From contig JARFPW010000244.1 of the NCBI GenBank assembly GCA_029288095.1, positions 1-11,921 on the forward strand: a stretch of 11,921 nt of DNA, written 5' to 3'. This stretch comes from Gemmatimonadota bacterium (lineage in GTDB: Bacteria > Gemmatimonadota > Gemmatimonadetes > Palauibacterales > Palauibacteraceae). The position numbers and the translations under genes are program-made. Positions 1-6,385 of this stretch are shown piece after piece; the first letter of the stretch is position 1; each line of letters begins with the position of its first letter. The notes under the pieces are model-generated. The model made no database searches. It was not told the DNA's origin and worked only from the letters and a program-made list of their open reading frames with translations.

Positions 1-591
1 GTCGGCGTCAACGGCACGGGCAAGACGACGACTGCGGCCCGGCTCGCCCGTCGCGCCCAGGAGGCGGGGAAGACAGTTCTTCTCGCCGCCACAGACACCT
101 TCCGGAGCGCGGCCCAGGAGCAGCTGGAAGCGTGGGCCGCGCGACTTGACGCCGGATTTGTCGGAGGTGCGCGTGGCGGCGACCCGGCAGCGGTCGCGTT
201 TGACGCGGCAGAGGCGGCCGTGGCGCGGGGGATGGATGTCCTGGTCATCGATACGGCAGGCCGACTTCACACGCAGCGCGGGCTGATGGATGAGCTCCAG
301 AAGATTGACCGGGTGGTCGGACGGATCGTACCGGGTGCTCCCCACGAACGGCTGCTGGTCGTGGACGCGACATCCGGGCAGAACGTGCTGAGCCAGGCCC
401 GCGAGTTCGGGTCCGTTCTGGACCTCGACGGACTGGTGCTGGCGAAGTTCGACAGCACTGCGGGAGGAGGAACAGCCGTGGCTGTGGCCCGAGAGCTGGG
501 GCTTCCCGTCCGCTACGTGGGCGTGGGCGAGTCCGCGACGGATCTGGAATTGTTCGACGCCGATCGGTTCGTGGAGAAACTCCTGACCTGA
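1..591 (+). CDS. ftsY: Signal recognition particle receptor FtsY, GTPase domain (5' end outside window)
   Basis: Receptor for the signal recognition particle; it docks ribosome-Ffh complexes at the inner membrane so that membrane proteins are inserted co-translationally. The window opens in frame inside the gene and shows the last 196 residues, essentially the whole G domain. Numbering from the window edge, I see the P-loop GVNGTGKTT (2-10), the SRP-family insertion motif DTFRSAAQEQL (32-42), the G3 motif DTAGRLH (84-90), the G4 motif AKFD (148-151) and the closing GVGE (174-177). The insertion motif and the short C-terminus after GVGE distinguish FtsY from Ffh, which would continue into an M domain. 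The N and A domains lie upstream and cannot be judged. G4 is unusual: most FtsY proteins read TKLDGTAKGG, while here it is AKFDSTAGGG. The TGA stop directly abuts the recG ATG, so the two genes are probably co-transcribed. Confidence 0.95.
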   Translation, partial: VGVNGTGKTTTAARLARRAQEAGKTVLLAATDTFRSAAQEQLEAWAARLDAGFVGGARGGDPAAVAFDAAEAAVARGMDVLVIDTAGRLHTQRGLMDELQKIDRVVGRIVPGAPHERLLVVDATSGQNVLSQAREFGSVLDLDGLVLAKFDSTAGGGTAVAVARELGLPVRYVGVGESATDLELFDADRFVEKLLT

Positions 592-2379
592 ATGACCGCA
601 CGCCCACGACTGCCTGAATCGGTTCAGTACTTGAAGGGCGTCGGCCCCCGGCGGGCCGAGCGGCTGGCGAAGCTCGGGATCGAGACCGTCCGAGACCTGC
701 TGTATCACGTGCCGCACCGGTATGAGGACGCGACGACCGTAAGTCCGGCCGGGCGCCTCAAGCCCGGGGACGACGCCACCGTCATCGGACACGTAGTCGT
801 CAAGGGCGTGCTGCCGACTCGCCGCAAACTCCGGATCTTCCGTGCCGTCCTGCGGGATTCCTCCGGAGTCATCGAGTGCGCCTGGCCCGGCCAGCCCTGG
901 CTGGATCGCCAGATCAGCCGAGGTGACCTGCTGCTCGTCACCGGGTCGGTCGGCTTCTTCCATGGCCCACAGCTCCGACCGCGGGAGTTCACGATCCTCG
1001 ATACCGGAGCGGATCCGGATACGGCGCCCTCCGACGGAGTCGTATTCCCCGTCTACCCGGCCACGGAAGGTCTGGGCCACAAACAGATACGGGCCATCGT
1101 GGACGATAACCTCGACGCGATGTTGCCCGAATTGGAGGACGCGGAGCTGTTCCCCCAGGACTGGCTCGACGACCTGTCGCTTCCGCGCCTCGACGAAGCG
1201 ATCCGCAACCTGCATCGCCCGAGGTCGCTATCCGACGTCGAACCTGCCCGCCAGCGTCTCGCCTACGAGGAACTGTTCTTCCTTCAGTTGTTGCACGCCC
1301 GAGCCCGCCAGGCACTCAGCCGCGAAGCCGGCACGGCGTTTTCCGCGCCGCCGAGTCTGTCGGCGCCTTTTCTGTCCGGGTTGCCGTTCGAGTTGACAGC
1401 CGCCCAGCAGAGAGTTTGGAACGAGATCGCTGCCGACATGGCGTCCAGCGACCGCATGTACCGGCTGTTGCATGGCGATGTCGGGAGCGGAAAGACCGTA
1501 GTCGCGGCGGCCGCCATGCTGAAGGCCATCGAGAACGACAGGCAGGCGTTGCTGATGGCACCGACAGAGTTGCTGGCTGAACAGCACGCGGCGACGCTCG
1601 GCGCCTGGTTCGAGGGCCTCGGTGAGGAGCTCGTCCTCCTCACGGGAAGGCGCTCTGCCGCCGATCGAAAGCGGATACTCGCCGGACTCGCCGATGGAAC
1701 ACTGCGTGCCGCCGTGGGCACCCAGGCGCTGATTCAGCAGGGCGTACAGCTCAACCGAGCCGGCCTGGTCGTAATCGACGAGCAGCACCGATTCGGCGTG
1801 GATCAGCGCCGGGCGCTCGCGGAAGACGGCGGAGGACCCGACGTGCTCGTCATGTCGGCCACACCCATTCCTCGTTCGCTGGCACTGACCCTTTACGGTG
1901 ACCTGGATATCAGCACGCTGGACGAGATGCCGCCGGGGCGGCGACCGGTGATCACGGGAATCAGACCCTATGGGGCGCGTCCGGCCGCTCTGGACTGGCT
2001 GGGAGCCCGACTCGAGGAGGGCCGGCAGGCATACGTCGTCTACCCGCTCATCGAGGAGTCTGAGGCGGTCGACGCGGGGGCCGCTACGGCGGGTCGCGAC
2101 GAGCTGGTTGCCAGGTTCCCCGATCACTCGGTCGAACTGCTGCATGGCCGGATGCACTCGGCAGACAAAGACGTCGTCATGCGCAGCTTCCTGGCCGGTG
2201 ACATCGACGTGCTCGTGGCCACTACAGTAATCGAAGTGGGCATCGATGTGCCCAATGCCTCCGTCATGCTTGTCGAGCACGCCGAGAGATTCGGGCTGGC
2301 GCAGCTGCACCAGCTCCGCGGACGAGTAGGCCGTGGCGCCGAACAGAGCTGGTGTGTCGCCTTCTACGGTGGAGAGTAG
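592..2379 (+). CDS. recG: ATP-dependent DNA helicase RecG, ended early by an in-frame TAG
   Basis: RecG is a monomeric superfamily 2 translocase that regresses stalled replication forks and processes Holliday junctions. The frame encodes 595 residues before TAG at 2377-2379. The N-terminal wedge region contains a helix-hairpin-helix-like LKGVGPRRAERLAKLGI (14-30) and an OB-like fold follows. The motor shows Walker A GDVGSGKT (295-302), the RecG-type DEQH box (396-399), SAT (422-424), the segment TPIPRSLALTLYGD (424-437) and motif VI QLRGRVGRG (574-582). The next in-frame 96 codons (2380-2670) encode the normal RecG C-terminus, so the intact gene would be 592-2670, about 692 residues, which is the usual family length. 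As read, the product stops 13 residues after motif VI and lacks the C-terminal segment that packs back on the wedge, so it is probably inactive unless the TAG is an error or is read through. The ATG follows the ftsY stop with no gap. A GGAG at 573-576 is rather distant, so translational coupling is likely. Confidence 0.9.
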   Translation: MTARPRLPESVQYLKGVGPRRAERLAKLGIETVRDLLYHVPHRYEDATTVSPAGRLKPGDDATVIGHVVVKGVLPTRRKLRIFRAVLRDSSGVIECAWPGQPWLDRQISRGDLLLVTGSVGFFHGPQLRPREFTILDTGADPDTAPSDGVVFPVYPATEGLGHKQIRAIVDDNLDAMLPELEDAELFPQDWLDDLSLPRLDEAIRNLHRPRSLSDVEPARQRLAYEELFFLQLLHARARQALSREAGTAFSAPPSLSAPFLSGLPFELTAAQQRVWNEIAADMASSDRMYRLLHGDVGSGKTVVAAAAMLKAIENDRQALLMAPTELLAEQHAATLGAWFEGLGEELVLLTGRRSAADRKRILAGLADGTLRAAVGTQALIQQGVQLNRAGLVVIDEQHRFGVDQRRALAEDGGGPDVLVMSATPIPRSLALTLYGDLDISTLDEMPPGRRPVITGIRPYGARPAALDWLGARLEEGRQAYVVYPLIEESEAVDAGAATAGRDELVARFPDHSVELLHGRMHSADKDVVMRSFLAGDIDVLVATTVIEVGIDVPNASVMLVEHAERFGLAQLHQLRGRVGRGAEQSWCVAFYGGE

Positions 2380-2670
2380 CCCCCGGAGCGACTCGTCGCC
2401 TTCGAAAGCACGACCGACGGATTCCGCATCGCCATCGAGGACCTGCGGCTGAGGGGGCAGGGAGACCTGTTCGGGGCGGAACAGCACGGCGTGCCGGGGC
2501 TCCGCTTCGCCAATCTCGCCAGCGACGGCAGGCTGCTCGACCATGCCCGCCGCGAGGCCCGACGGCTGATGGCCGACGATCCGGACCTGTCACTCTCGCA
2601 GAACCGCCGCCTCGCCAGGGCGATTGCGGAGAGGTATGCCGACCGGGAACGTCGCTTCGGTATCGGATGA
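2380..2670 (+). pseudogene. recG: C-terminal part of recG downstream of the in-frame stop
   Basis: This is the direct in-frame continuation of recG after the TAG at 2377-2379, ending in TGA at 2668-2670. Its 96 codons contain the RecG signature: a TTDGFRIAIEDLRLRGQGD segment matching the family pattern ETNDGFxIAxEDLxLRGPGE, then FGAEQHGVPGLRFANL matching the family's GTRQSGLPxxRxADL, then a helical tail. There is no ATG or Shine-Dalgarno sequence suited to independent translation near its start. The frame is the same on both sides of the stop, so a single base substitution (for example from CAG, GAG, AAG or TCG) explains the break, whereas one insertion or deletion would not. It is either a real nonsense mutation, a base error in the assembly or, less likely, a readthrough site. 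Confidence 0.85.
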
Positions 2671-2677
2671 GTCGTCG

Positions 2678-2706
2678 TTGACGCTTCCGGCGGAGCGGTC
2701 TAGTCT
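2678..2706 (+). promoter_or_regulatory. Probable asnS promoter
   Basis: A TTGACG at 2678-2683 matches the -35 consensus at five of six bases. After exactly 17 bases comes TAGTCT (2701-2706), which keeps the T-A---T core of a -10 element. It lies in the 43-base gap between the end of the recG frame and asnS. The hexamer ends seven bases before the asnS ATG, so transcription would begin at or beside the start codon. Confidence 0.5.
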
Positions 2707-2713
2707 ACGCCCA

Positions 2714-4006
2714 ATGAACACCGAAATTCGGGACCTCGCGACCCTCGTCGGTCAAACCGTCACCCTCCGCGGCTGGGTTCACAAGCTTCGGTCGAGTGGG
2801 AAGATCGCCTTCCTCGTCGTACGCGACGGGACGGGAATGGTACAGGTCGTGTGTGCGCGGAACGATCTGGATGACGCCGCTTGGGCGGCCGTGGGGGAAC
2901 TCGACTACGAAGCGAGCCTGGAAGTCGAGGGCGAGGTCAAGCAGGACGAGCGCTCTCCGGGCGGCGTTGAGCTGTTGGCCGGTGACGTTCGTCTCGTCGG
3001 CGCTTCCTCCGACTACCCGATCCAGCCAAAAGAGCACGGCATCGACTTCCTGCTCAACCACCGGCATCTGTGGCTGCGACACGGCCGACAGCGGGCGATC
3101 CTTCGAGTTCGCGATGAGATCATCCACGCGATTCGCGAGTTCTTTTACGAGCGTGACTTCACCCTCATCGACACGCCGATCCTGACTGGCTCGATCGGTG
3201 AGTCCGCCGGGACTCTTTTCGAGACCGAGTATTTCGACCTTGGGACCGCCTACCTGGCGCAGACCGGTCAGCTCTATCTCGAACCCGCGGCGGCGGCGCT
3301 CGGCAAGGTCTACTGCTTTGGTCCCACCTTCCGGGCCGAGAAATCCAAGACGCGTCGTCACCTGACGGAATTCTGGATGGTGGAACCCGAGGTTGCGTGG
3401 CTTGACAGCGACGGCAACATGGCGCTGCAGGAGGAGTTCGTTTGTGCCATCGTGAGCCGGGTACTGGATCGCCGGCGGGCGGAGCTGGTGGAGCTGGACC
3501 GCGACATCACTCGGCTGGAAGCCATCGTGCCTCCCTTTGATCGCATGAGCTACTCAGATGCCATCGAGATCCTCCATGAGCGGGGCAGCGATATCACCTG
3601 GGGTGCCGACCTCGGCGCCGAGGACGAGACGCTGCTGACGGAGGGCCGGGAGAAGCCGTTGTTCGTCTTCGACTATCCGCGCGAGGCGAAGGCTTTCTAC
3701 ATGAAGGAGAACGCCGCGGACCCGAGGACGGTGAAGTGCAATGACATGCTCGCGCCGGAAGGCTACGGTGAAATCATCGGTGGCAGCCAGCGGGAAGATG
3801 ACCACGACAAGCTGCTGAAGCGGATTCGGGAAGAAGGGCTGCCGGAAGAGAGCTACGACTGGTATCTGGACGTTCGGCGTTACGGGACATTTCCGCACAG
3901 CGGGTTCGGCCTGGGCCTGGAACGGACCGTGAGCTGGATCTGCGGACTGGATCACCTCCGGGAGGCGATTCCGTATCCCCGCATGATGAACAGGCTGTCG
4001 CCGTGA
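2714..4006 (+). CDS. asnS: Asparagine--tRNA ligase (AsnRS)
   Basis: Class II aminoacyl-tRNA synthetase that charges tRNA-Asn with asparagine in the cytoplasm. The 430-residue product has the N-terminal OB-fold anticodon-binding domain (about 1-105, including VTLRGWVH at 16-23) and the class II catalytic core: motif 1 region FYERDFTLIDTPIL (144-157), motif 2 starting FRAEKSKTRRHLTEFW (206-221) and motif 3 GFGLGLERTVSWICG (397-411). The motif 2 EKSKTRRH stretch, GEIIGGSQRE (352-361) and the ending IPYPRMMNRLSP are AsnRS features; AspRS would be longer, with a GAD insertion. The ATG at 2714 is preferred because it begins directly at the OB fold. A TTG start at 2624 would add 30 unconserved residues and overlap the recG frame. 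There is no Shine-Dalgarno sequence close to 2714, which fits the promoter placement and a leaderless message. Having a dedicated AsnRS means the cell need not rely on transamidation of Asp-tRNA-Asn. Confidence 0.95.
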   Translation: MNTEIRDLATLVGQTVTLRGWVHKLRSSGKIAFLVVRDGTGMVQVVCARNDLDDAAWAAVGELDYEASLEVEGEVKQDERSPGGVELLAGDVRLVGASSDYPIQPKEHGIDFLLNHRHLWLRHGRQRAILRVRDEIIHAIREFFYERDFTLIDTPILTGSIGESAGTLFETEYFDLGTAYLAQTGQLYLEPAAAALGKVYCFGPTFRAEKSKTRRHLTEFWMVEPEVAWLDSDGNMALQEEFVCAIVSRVLDRRRAELVELDRDITRLEAIVPPFDRMSYSDAIEILHERGSDITWGADLGAEDETLLTEGREKPLFVFDYPREAKAFYMKENAADPRTVKCNDMLAPEGYGEIIGGSQREDDHDKLLKRIREEGLPEESYDWYLDVRRYGTFPHSGFGLGLERTVSWICGLDHLREAIPYPRMMNRLSP

Positions 4007-4049
4007 CCGGTTACGGGCGAATCCTGCAACTTTTCCAACGTGGACTTCG

Positions 4050-4072
4050 TACACTCCATCGAAAGGGAGGAG
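4050..4072 (+). promoter_or_regulatory. Possible -10 element and strong ribosome binding site for the small membrane protein
   Basis: The 70-base gap after asnS contains TACACT at 4050-4055, which fits a -10 core, although no good -35 lies at the right distance. It is followed by GGGAGGAG (4065-4072), the best Shine-Dalgarno sequence in the window, four bases before the ATG at 4077. The ribosome binding site is convincing; the promoter is weak. Confidence 0.4.
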
Positions 4073-4076
4073 TACG

Positions 4077-4349
4077 ATGATCGAATTTGCGTTCCTCGCC
4101 GCCGCTGGCGCGGGCATGGGTATCAGCTATGTACGTATCCGGGACTTCGTGAAAGAACGCCTCCGGTTCGTGGATTCGGCGCAACGTCCAGCCACTCCCT
4201 GGGTGGCCGGAATCGCCGCGGCCCTGGCCGCTTCTCCGGTCGTGGCATTTCTGCCGGTGCTCGGCGGTGGCACGGCGATCGTGTTCGGGATTGTCGTCGG
4301 CAGGGCGGTCCGGAGTGGCCAGAAACAGGTCAAGCTGCTCAACCGCTAA
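4077..4349 (+). CDS. Small membrane protein of unknown function
   Basis: A 90-residue protein that I do not recognise. Residues 2-18 (Ala/Gly-rich, starting IEFAFLAAAGAGMG) form a short hydrophobic helix. A charged stretch, VRIRDFVKERLRF (19-31), follows. Residues about 43-77 are hydrophobic, with a Pro at 60 and three glycines at 63-65 that may mark a hairpin or a kinked helix. The C-terminus is basic (RSGQKQVKLLNR). By the positive-inside rule both the basic middle and the basic tail would prefer the cytoplasm. The very strong Shine-Dalgarno sequence at 4065-4072 and the good codon pattern support a real gene despite its size. It follows asnS by 70 bases, and its TAA stop overlaps the mazG stop on the other strand by four bases. 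No catalytic motif is visible; a small envelope or stress-related protein is possible but is only a guess. Confidence 0.7.
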   Translation: MIEFAFLAAAGAGMGISYVRIRDFVKERLRFVDSAQRPATPWVAGIAAALAASPVVAFLPVLGGGTAIVFGIVVGRAVRSGQKQVKLLNR

Positions 4350-5221
4350 TCGTCCGTAGAGGGCTCCTGCGCCGTCGCGGCCATTTCCGACTTCACGGCG
4401 TTCCACAGCCGATCGAGGGTCTCGAGCGACGCATCCTCGACCACGATGTCCTCCTCCCGGGCCCGAGCAGTCAGCCTGTTGAAGCGGGTCATGAACTTGT
4501 CGGTTGCCAGGTCGAGCGCCGTCATCGGGTGAAGGCCCGCCAGGCGGCACACATTGATGGCTGCGAACAGGACGTCACCGGCCTCCTCAGCCAGGCGATC
4601 CGCGTCTCGCTCCATGGTTTCCGAGTGGCTCAAGTGCGGCTCCAACTCGTCGATTTCCTCGCGCAGCTTGTCGAAGGCCCCAAGAACATCCGGCCAGTCG
4701 AACCCCACACCGGCCGCTCGCTCCTGGGCCCGCATCGCCCGGCTGAGCGGCTCGATGCCGCTCGCGACGCCGGCGAAGGAATCCTCGGCGACATCGGTGT
4801 CGGCCGAGCGCTGCCGCGCCTTCATTCCCTCCCAGTCGGGCGCTTCGTCGGCGTCACCGTATACGTGCGGATGCCTTTCCCGCATCTTGGCCTCCAGGGC
4901 CTCGACAACAGATTCGGCTCCAAGCGCACCCCTCTCTTCCCCCAGGACGACCTGGAATGCAACGTTGAGTAGCAGGTCACCGAGTTCGTTGTTGAGGTCG
5001 TGGTCGTCGCCCGTTCGCACCGCGTCCGCCACCTCGTGCGCCTCCTCGAGCAGATACGGCAGGAGAGATCCGGAAGTCTGCCGAGCGTCCCAGGCGCAGC
5101 GCTCGCGGAGAAAGCGCACGAGTGCCAGGGCACGACCGATCGAGGCGTCGCCTTCGGACGCCCGGGTCATGTGCTCCAGATGGGTGGAATCATCGGTCGA
5201 AATCTGTTGCTCCTCGCTCAT
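4346..5221 (-). CDS. mazG: Nucleoside triphosphate pyrophosphohydrolase MazG
   Basis: Hydrolyses nucleoside triphosphates to monophosphates and pyrophosphate, cleaning abnormal nucleotides from the pool; in some bacteria it also affects stress signalling through ppGpp. The 291-residue protein has the two tandem all-alpha MazG domains of the long form. The first has RCAWDARQT (41-49, family CPWDxxQT), LLEEAHEVADAV (57-68), NNELGDLL (77-84) and HPHVYGD (117-123). The second has GFDWPDVLGAFDKLREEIDEL (starting 173) and AEEAGDVLFAAIN (211-223). The metal-binding EExxE/ExxD pattern is present in both halves. The CPWD proline is Ala here, as is seen in some relatives. The start at 5221 is chosen because a -10-like hexamer ends six bases upstream; an internal Met at residue 18 (5170) is an alternative, since the first 24 residues are acidic and look unconserved. 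The upstream extension of the frame towards 5554 runs over alr and is rejected. The gene is divergent from alr, with only 30 bases between start codons. Confidence 0.93.
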   Translation of the reverse strand: MSEEQQISTDDSTHLEHMTRASEGDASIGRALALVRFLRERCAWDARQTSGSLLPYLLEEAHEVADAVRTGDDHDLNNELGDLLLNVAFQVVLGEERGALGAESVVEALEAKMRERHPHVYGDADEAPDWEGMKARQRSADTDVAEDSFAGVASGIEPLSRAMRAQERAAGVGFDWPDVLGAFDKLREEIDELEPHLSHSETMERDADRLAEEAGDVLFAAINVCRLAGLHPMTALDLATDKFMTRFNRLTARAREEDIVVEDASLETLDRLWNAVKSEMAATAQEPSTDD

Positions 5222-5235
5222 GTGGCCGGTATACT
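5207..5235 (+). promoter_or_regulatory. Probable promoter of the alr operon
   Basis: TTGCTC (5207-5212), 17 bases, then TATACT (5230-5235), which matches the -10 consensus at five of six positions. The -35 lies within the first codons of mazG on the other strand. Initiation near 5242 would leave a leader of about 10 bases before the alr ATG at 5252. Confidence 0.55.
5228..5233 (-). promoter_or_regulatory. Possible mazG -10 element overlapping that of alr
   Basis: Read on the minus strand the site is TATACC, centred on the palindrome GTATAC (5229-5234) and sharing four bases with the alr -10. It ends six bases before the mazG ATG at 5221, so the message would be leaderless. No good -35 is visible at 16-18 bases, which keeps confidence low. 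Confidence 0.35.
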
Positions 5236-5251
5236 CAGCGCCTTGAAAGAC

Positions 5252-6385
5252 ATGTTGATCGAACCGATGCGGCGCGCCTGGATGGAAGTGGACTGCCGCG
5301 CGTTGCGAGCCAATTACGCCGCCGTCGTCCAACGTATCCCCGCCGGCTGCGGCGTGCTTCCCATGGTCAAGGCTAACGGCTACGGCGTAGGGGCTGCCCT
5401 GGCTATCGGGTCGCTTCGCGAACTGGACCCATGGGGTTTCGGAGTGGCGACGGCAGAGGAGGGGCTCGAAGTGCGGGCCACGGGCTGGACGGGGCCCGTA
5501 GTCGTATTCACGCCGACGATGCCACAGGATCTGGGCGAACTGTCGGAGCATCACCTGGAACCTGTCGTATCAGGGATCGAAGCCCTGCGCGCTTGTGCCA
5601 GCGCGGGCAGAGAGCGCGGCACCGCGGTGCCGGTTCATCTGGAAGTGGATACCGGGATGGGCCGGTTCGGTCTTCCATGGAGCGGTGCAGGACGCTGGGC
5701 CGAGACCGTGGCGGACGTGGTCGCCGAAGGCGGTCTGACCCTGCGGTCAATGTTCACGCACTTCCACTCGGCGGAGGCGGATCGGGAGGCGACACTCGAA
5801 CAGTGGGGCCACCTGCAGACCGCGGCGGACGAGCTGGAAAGTCGGCGCGTACGTCCCGGCCTCGTGCACGCGGCGAACAGTGCGGCCATTCTGGAGTATT
5901 CCGCCGTGGCCGGGGATATGGTGCGTCCGGGGGTGTGGCTGTACGGTGCCGAAGTCTGCGGCCACCGATCGGACGTCGTGGCCGTGGTGAAAGCGCGGAT
6001 CCTCGATGTGCGCGATGTGGATGCGGGGACGACGGTGAGTTACGGAGCCACGTACCGAACGCCGGGTCCGGCTCGACTCGCCACCCTCGGAATCGGATAC
6101 GCCGACGGGCTGTCCCGAGCGCTATCGGGTCGGGGGCGCGTCCTGATCCATGGACGATCGGCACCGATTCGCGGCGCTGTCAGCATGGATTCGACCGTGG
6201 TCGATGTCACCGAACACGAGAATGTACGGGCAGGTGACGTGGCCACGTTGGTCGGGCGAGATGGAAACGAGGAGATAACGGTCGAAGAACTGGCCGCGGC
6301 CTGTGACACGATCAGCTACGAAATACTCACCGGGTGGTCCTACCGGATACCGAGAATCGGAATCGACGGAGACGCTTTAGCATGA
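5252..6385 (+). CDS. alr: Alanine racemase
   Basis: PLP-dependent enzyme that interconverts L- and D-alanine and supplies D-alanine for peptidoglycan. The 377-residue product has the usual two-domain form. The PLP lysine is K40 in PMVKANGYGVG (37-47); the barrel continues with EVDTGMGRFG (131-140), THFHSAEAD (169-177), HAANSAAIL (206-214) and MVRPGVWLYG (223-232). The second catalytic base, the tyrosine of VSYGATY, is Y264, followed by LGIGYADG (279-286) and SMDSTVVDVT (311-320) in the C-terminal beta domain. Two common motifs are altered: the PLP loop lacks the usual His (GVG for GHG), and the usual CMDQ reads SMDS, with its Met kept. The start at 5252 is preferred because it lies about 17 bases after a good -10 element; ATGs at 5267 and 5282 are alternatives just before the conserved MEVD. 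The stop overlaps the cdd start (ATGA), and mazG is divergent. Confidence 0.93.
   Translation: MLIEPMRRAWMEVDCRALRANYAAVVQRIPAGCGVLPMVKANGYGVGAALAIGSLRELDPWGFGVATAEEGLEVRATGWTGPVVVFTPTMPQDLGELSEHHLEPVVSGIEALRACASAGRERGTAVPVHLEVDTGMGRFGLPWSGAGRWAETVADVVAEGGLTLRSMFTHFHSAEADREATLEQWGHLQTAADELESRRVRPGLVHAANSAAILEYSAVAGDMVRPGVWLYGAEVCGHRSDVVAVVKARILDVRDVDAGTTVSYGATYRTPGPARLATLGIGYADGLSRALSGRGRVLIHGRSAPIRGAVSMDSTVVDVTEHENVRAGDVATLVGRDGNEEITVEELAAACDTISYEILTGWSYRIPRIGIDGDALA

Noticed and set aside
2377..2379. TAG in recG as a recoded sense codon (reassigned TAG or pyrrolysine)
   Set aside because: TAG serves as the ordinary terminal stop of mazG, the barrel gene and the hydrolase in this window, and nothing suggests a pyrrolysine context.
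2377..2400. Frameshift in recG at the C-run after the stop
   Set aside because: The reading frame before and after the TAG is the same, so a single insertion or deletion cannot account for it.
1228..2544. Minus-strand frame of 438 codons opposite recG
   Set aside because: It is an antisense shadow of a GC-rich gene: no domain, no ribosome binding site, and low-complexity His/Arg/Gly-rich translation.
2624..2713. Longer N-terminus for AsnRS from a TTG at 2624
   Set aside because: The extra 30 residues are not part of the OB fold, overlap the recG frame and would be cut off by the promoter at 2678-2706.
2714..4006. AspRS instead of AsnRS
   Set aside because: It has no GAD insertion domain, a length of 430 residues, and AsnRS-type motif 2 and C-terminal sequence.
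4040..4972. Plus-strand frame of 310 codons opposite mazG
   Set aside because: It runs through the small membrane protein gene and then antisense to mazG, whose frame has clear family motifs; the translation shows none.
5222..5554. Longer N-terminus for MazG extending over alr
   Set aside because: The added 111 residues are antisense to alr's conserved N-terminal domain and have no MazG similarity.
5431..6237. Plus-strand frame of 268 codons inside alr
   Set aside because: It is the out-of-frame Arg/Gly-rich reading of alr; alr itself carries all catalytic motifs.
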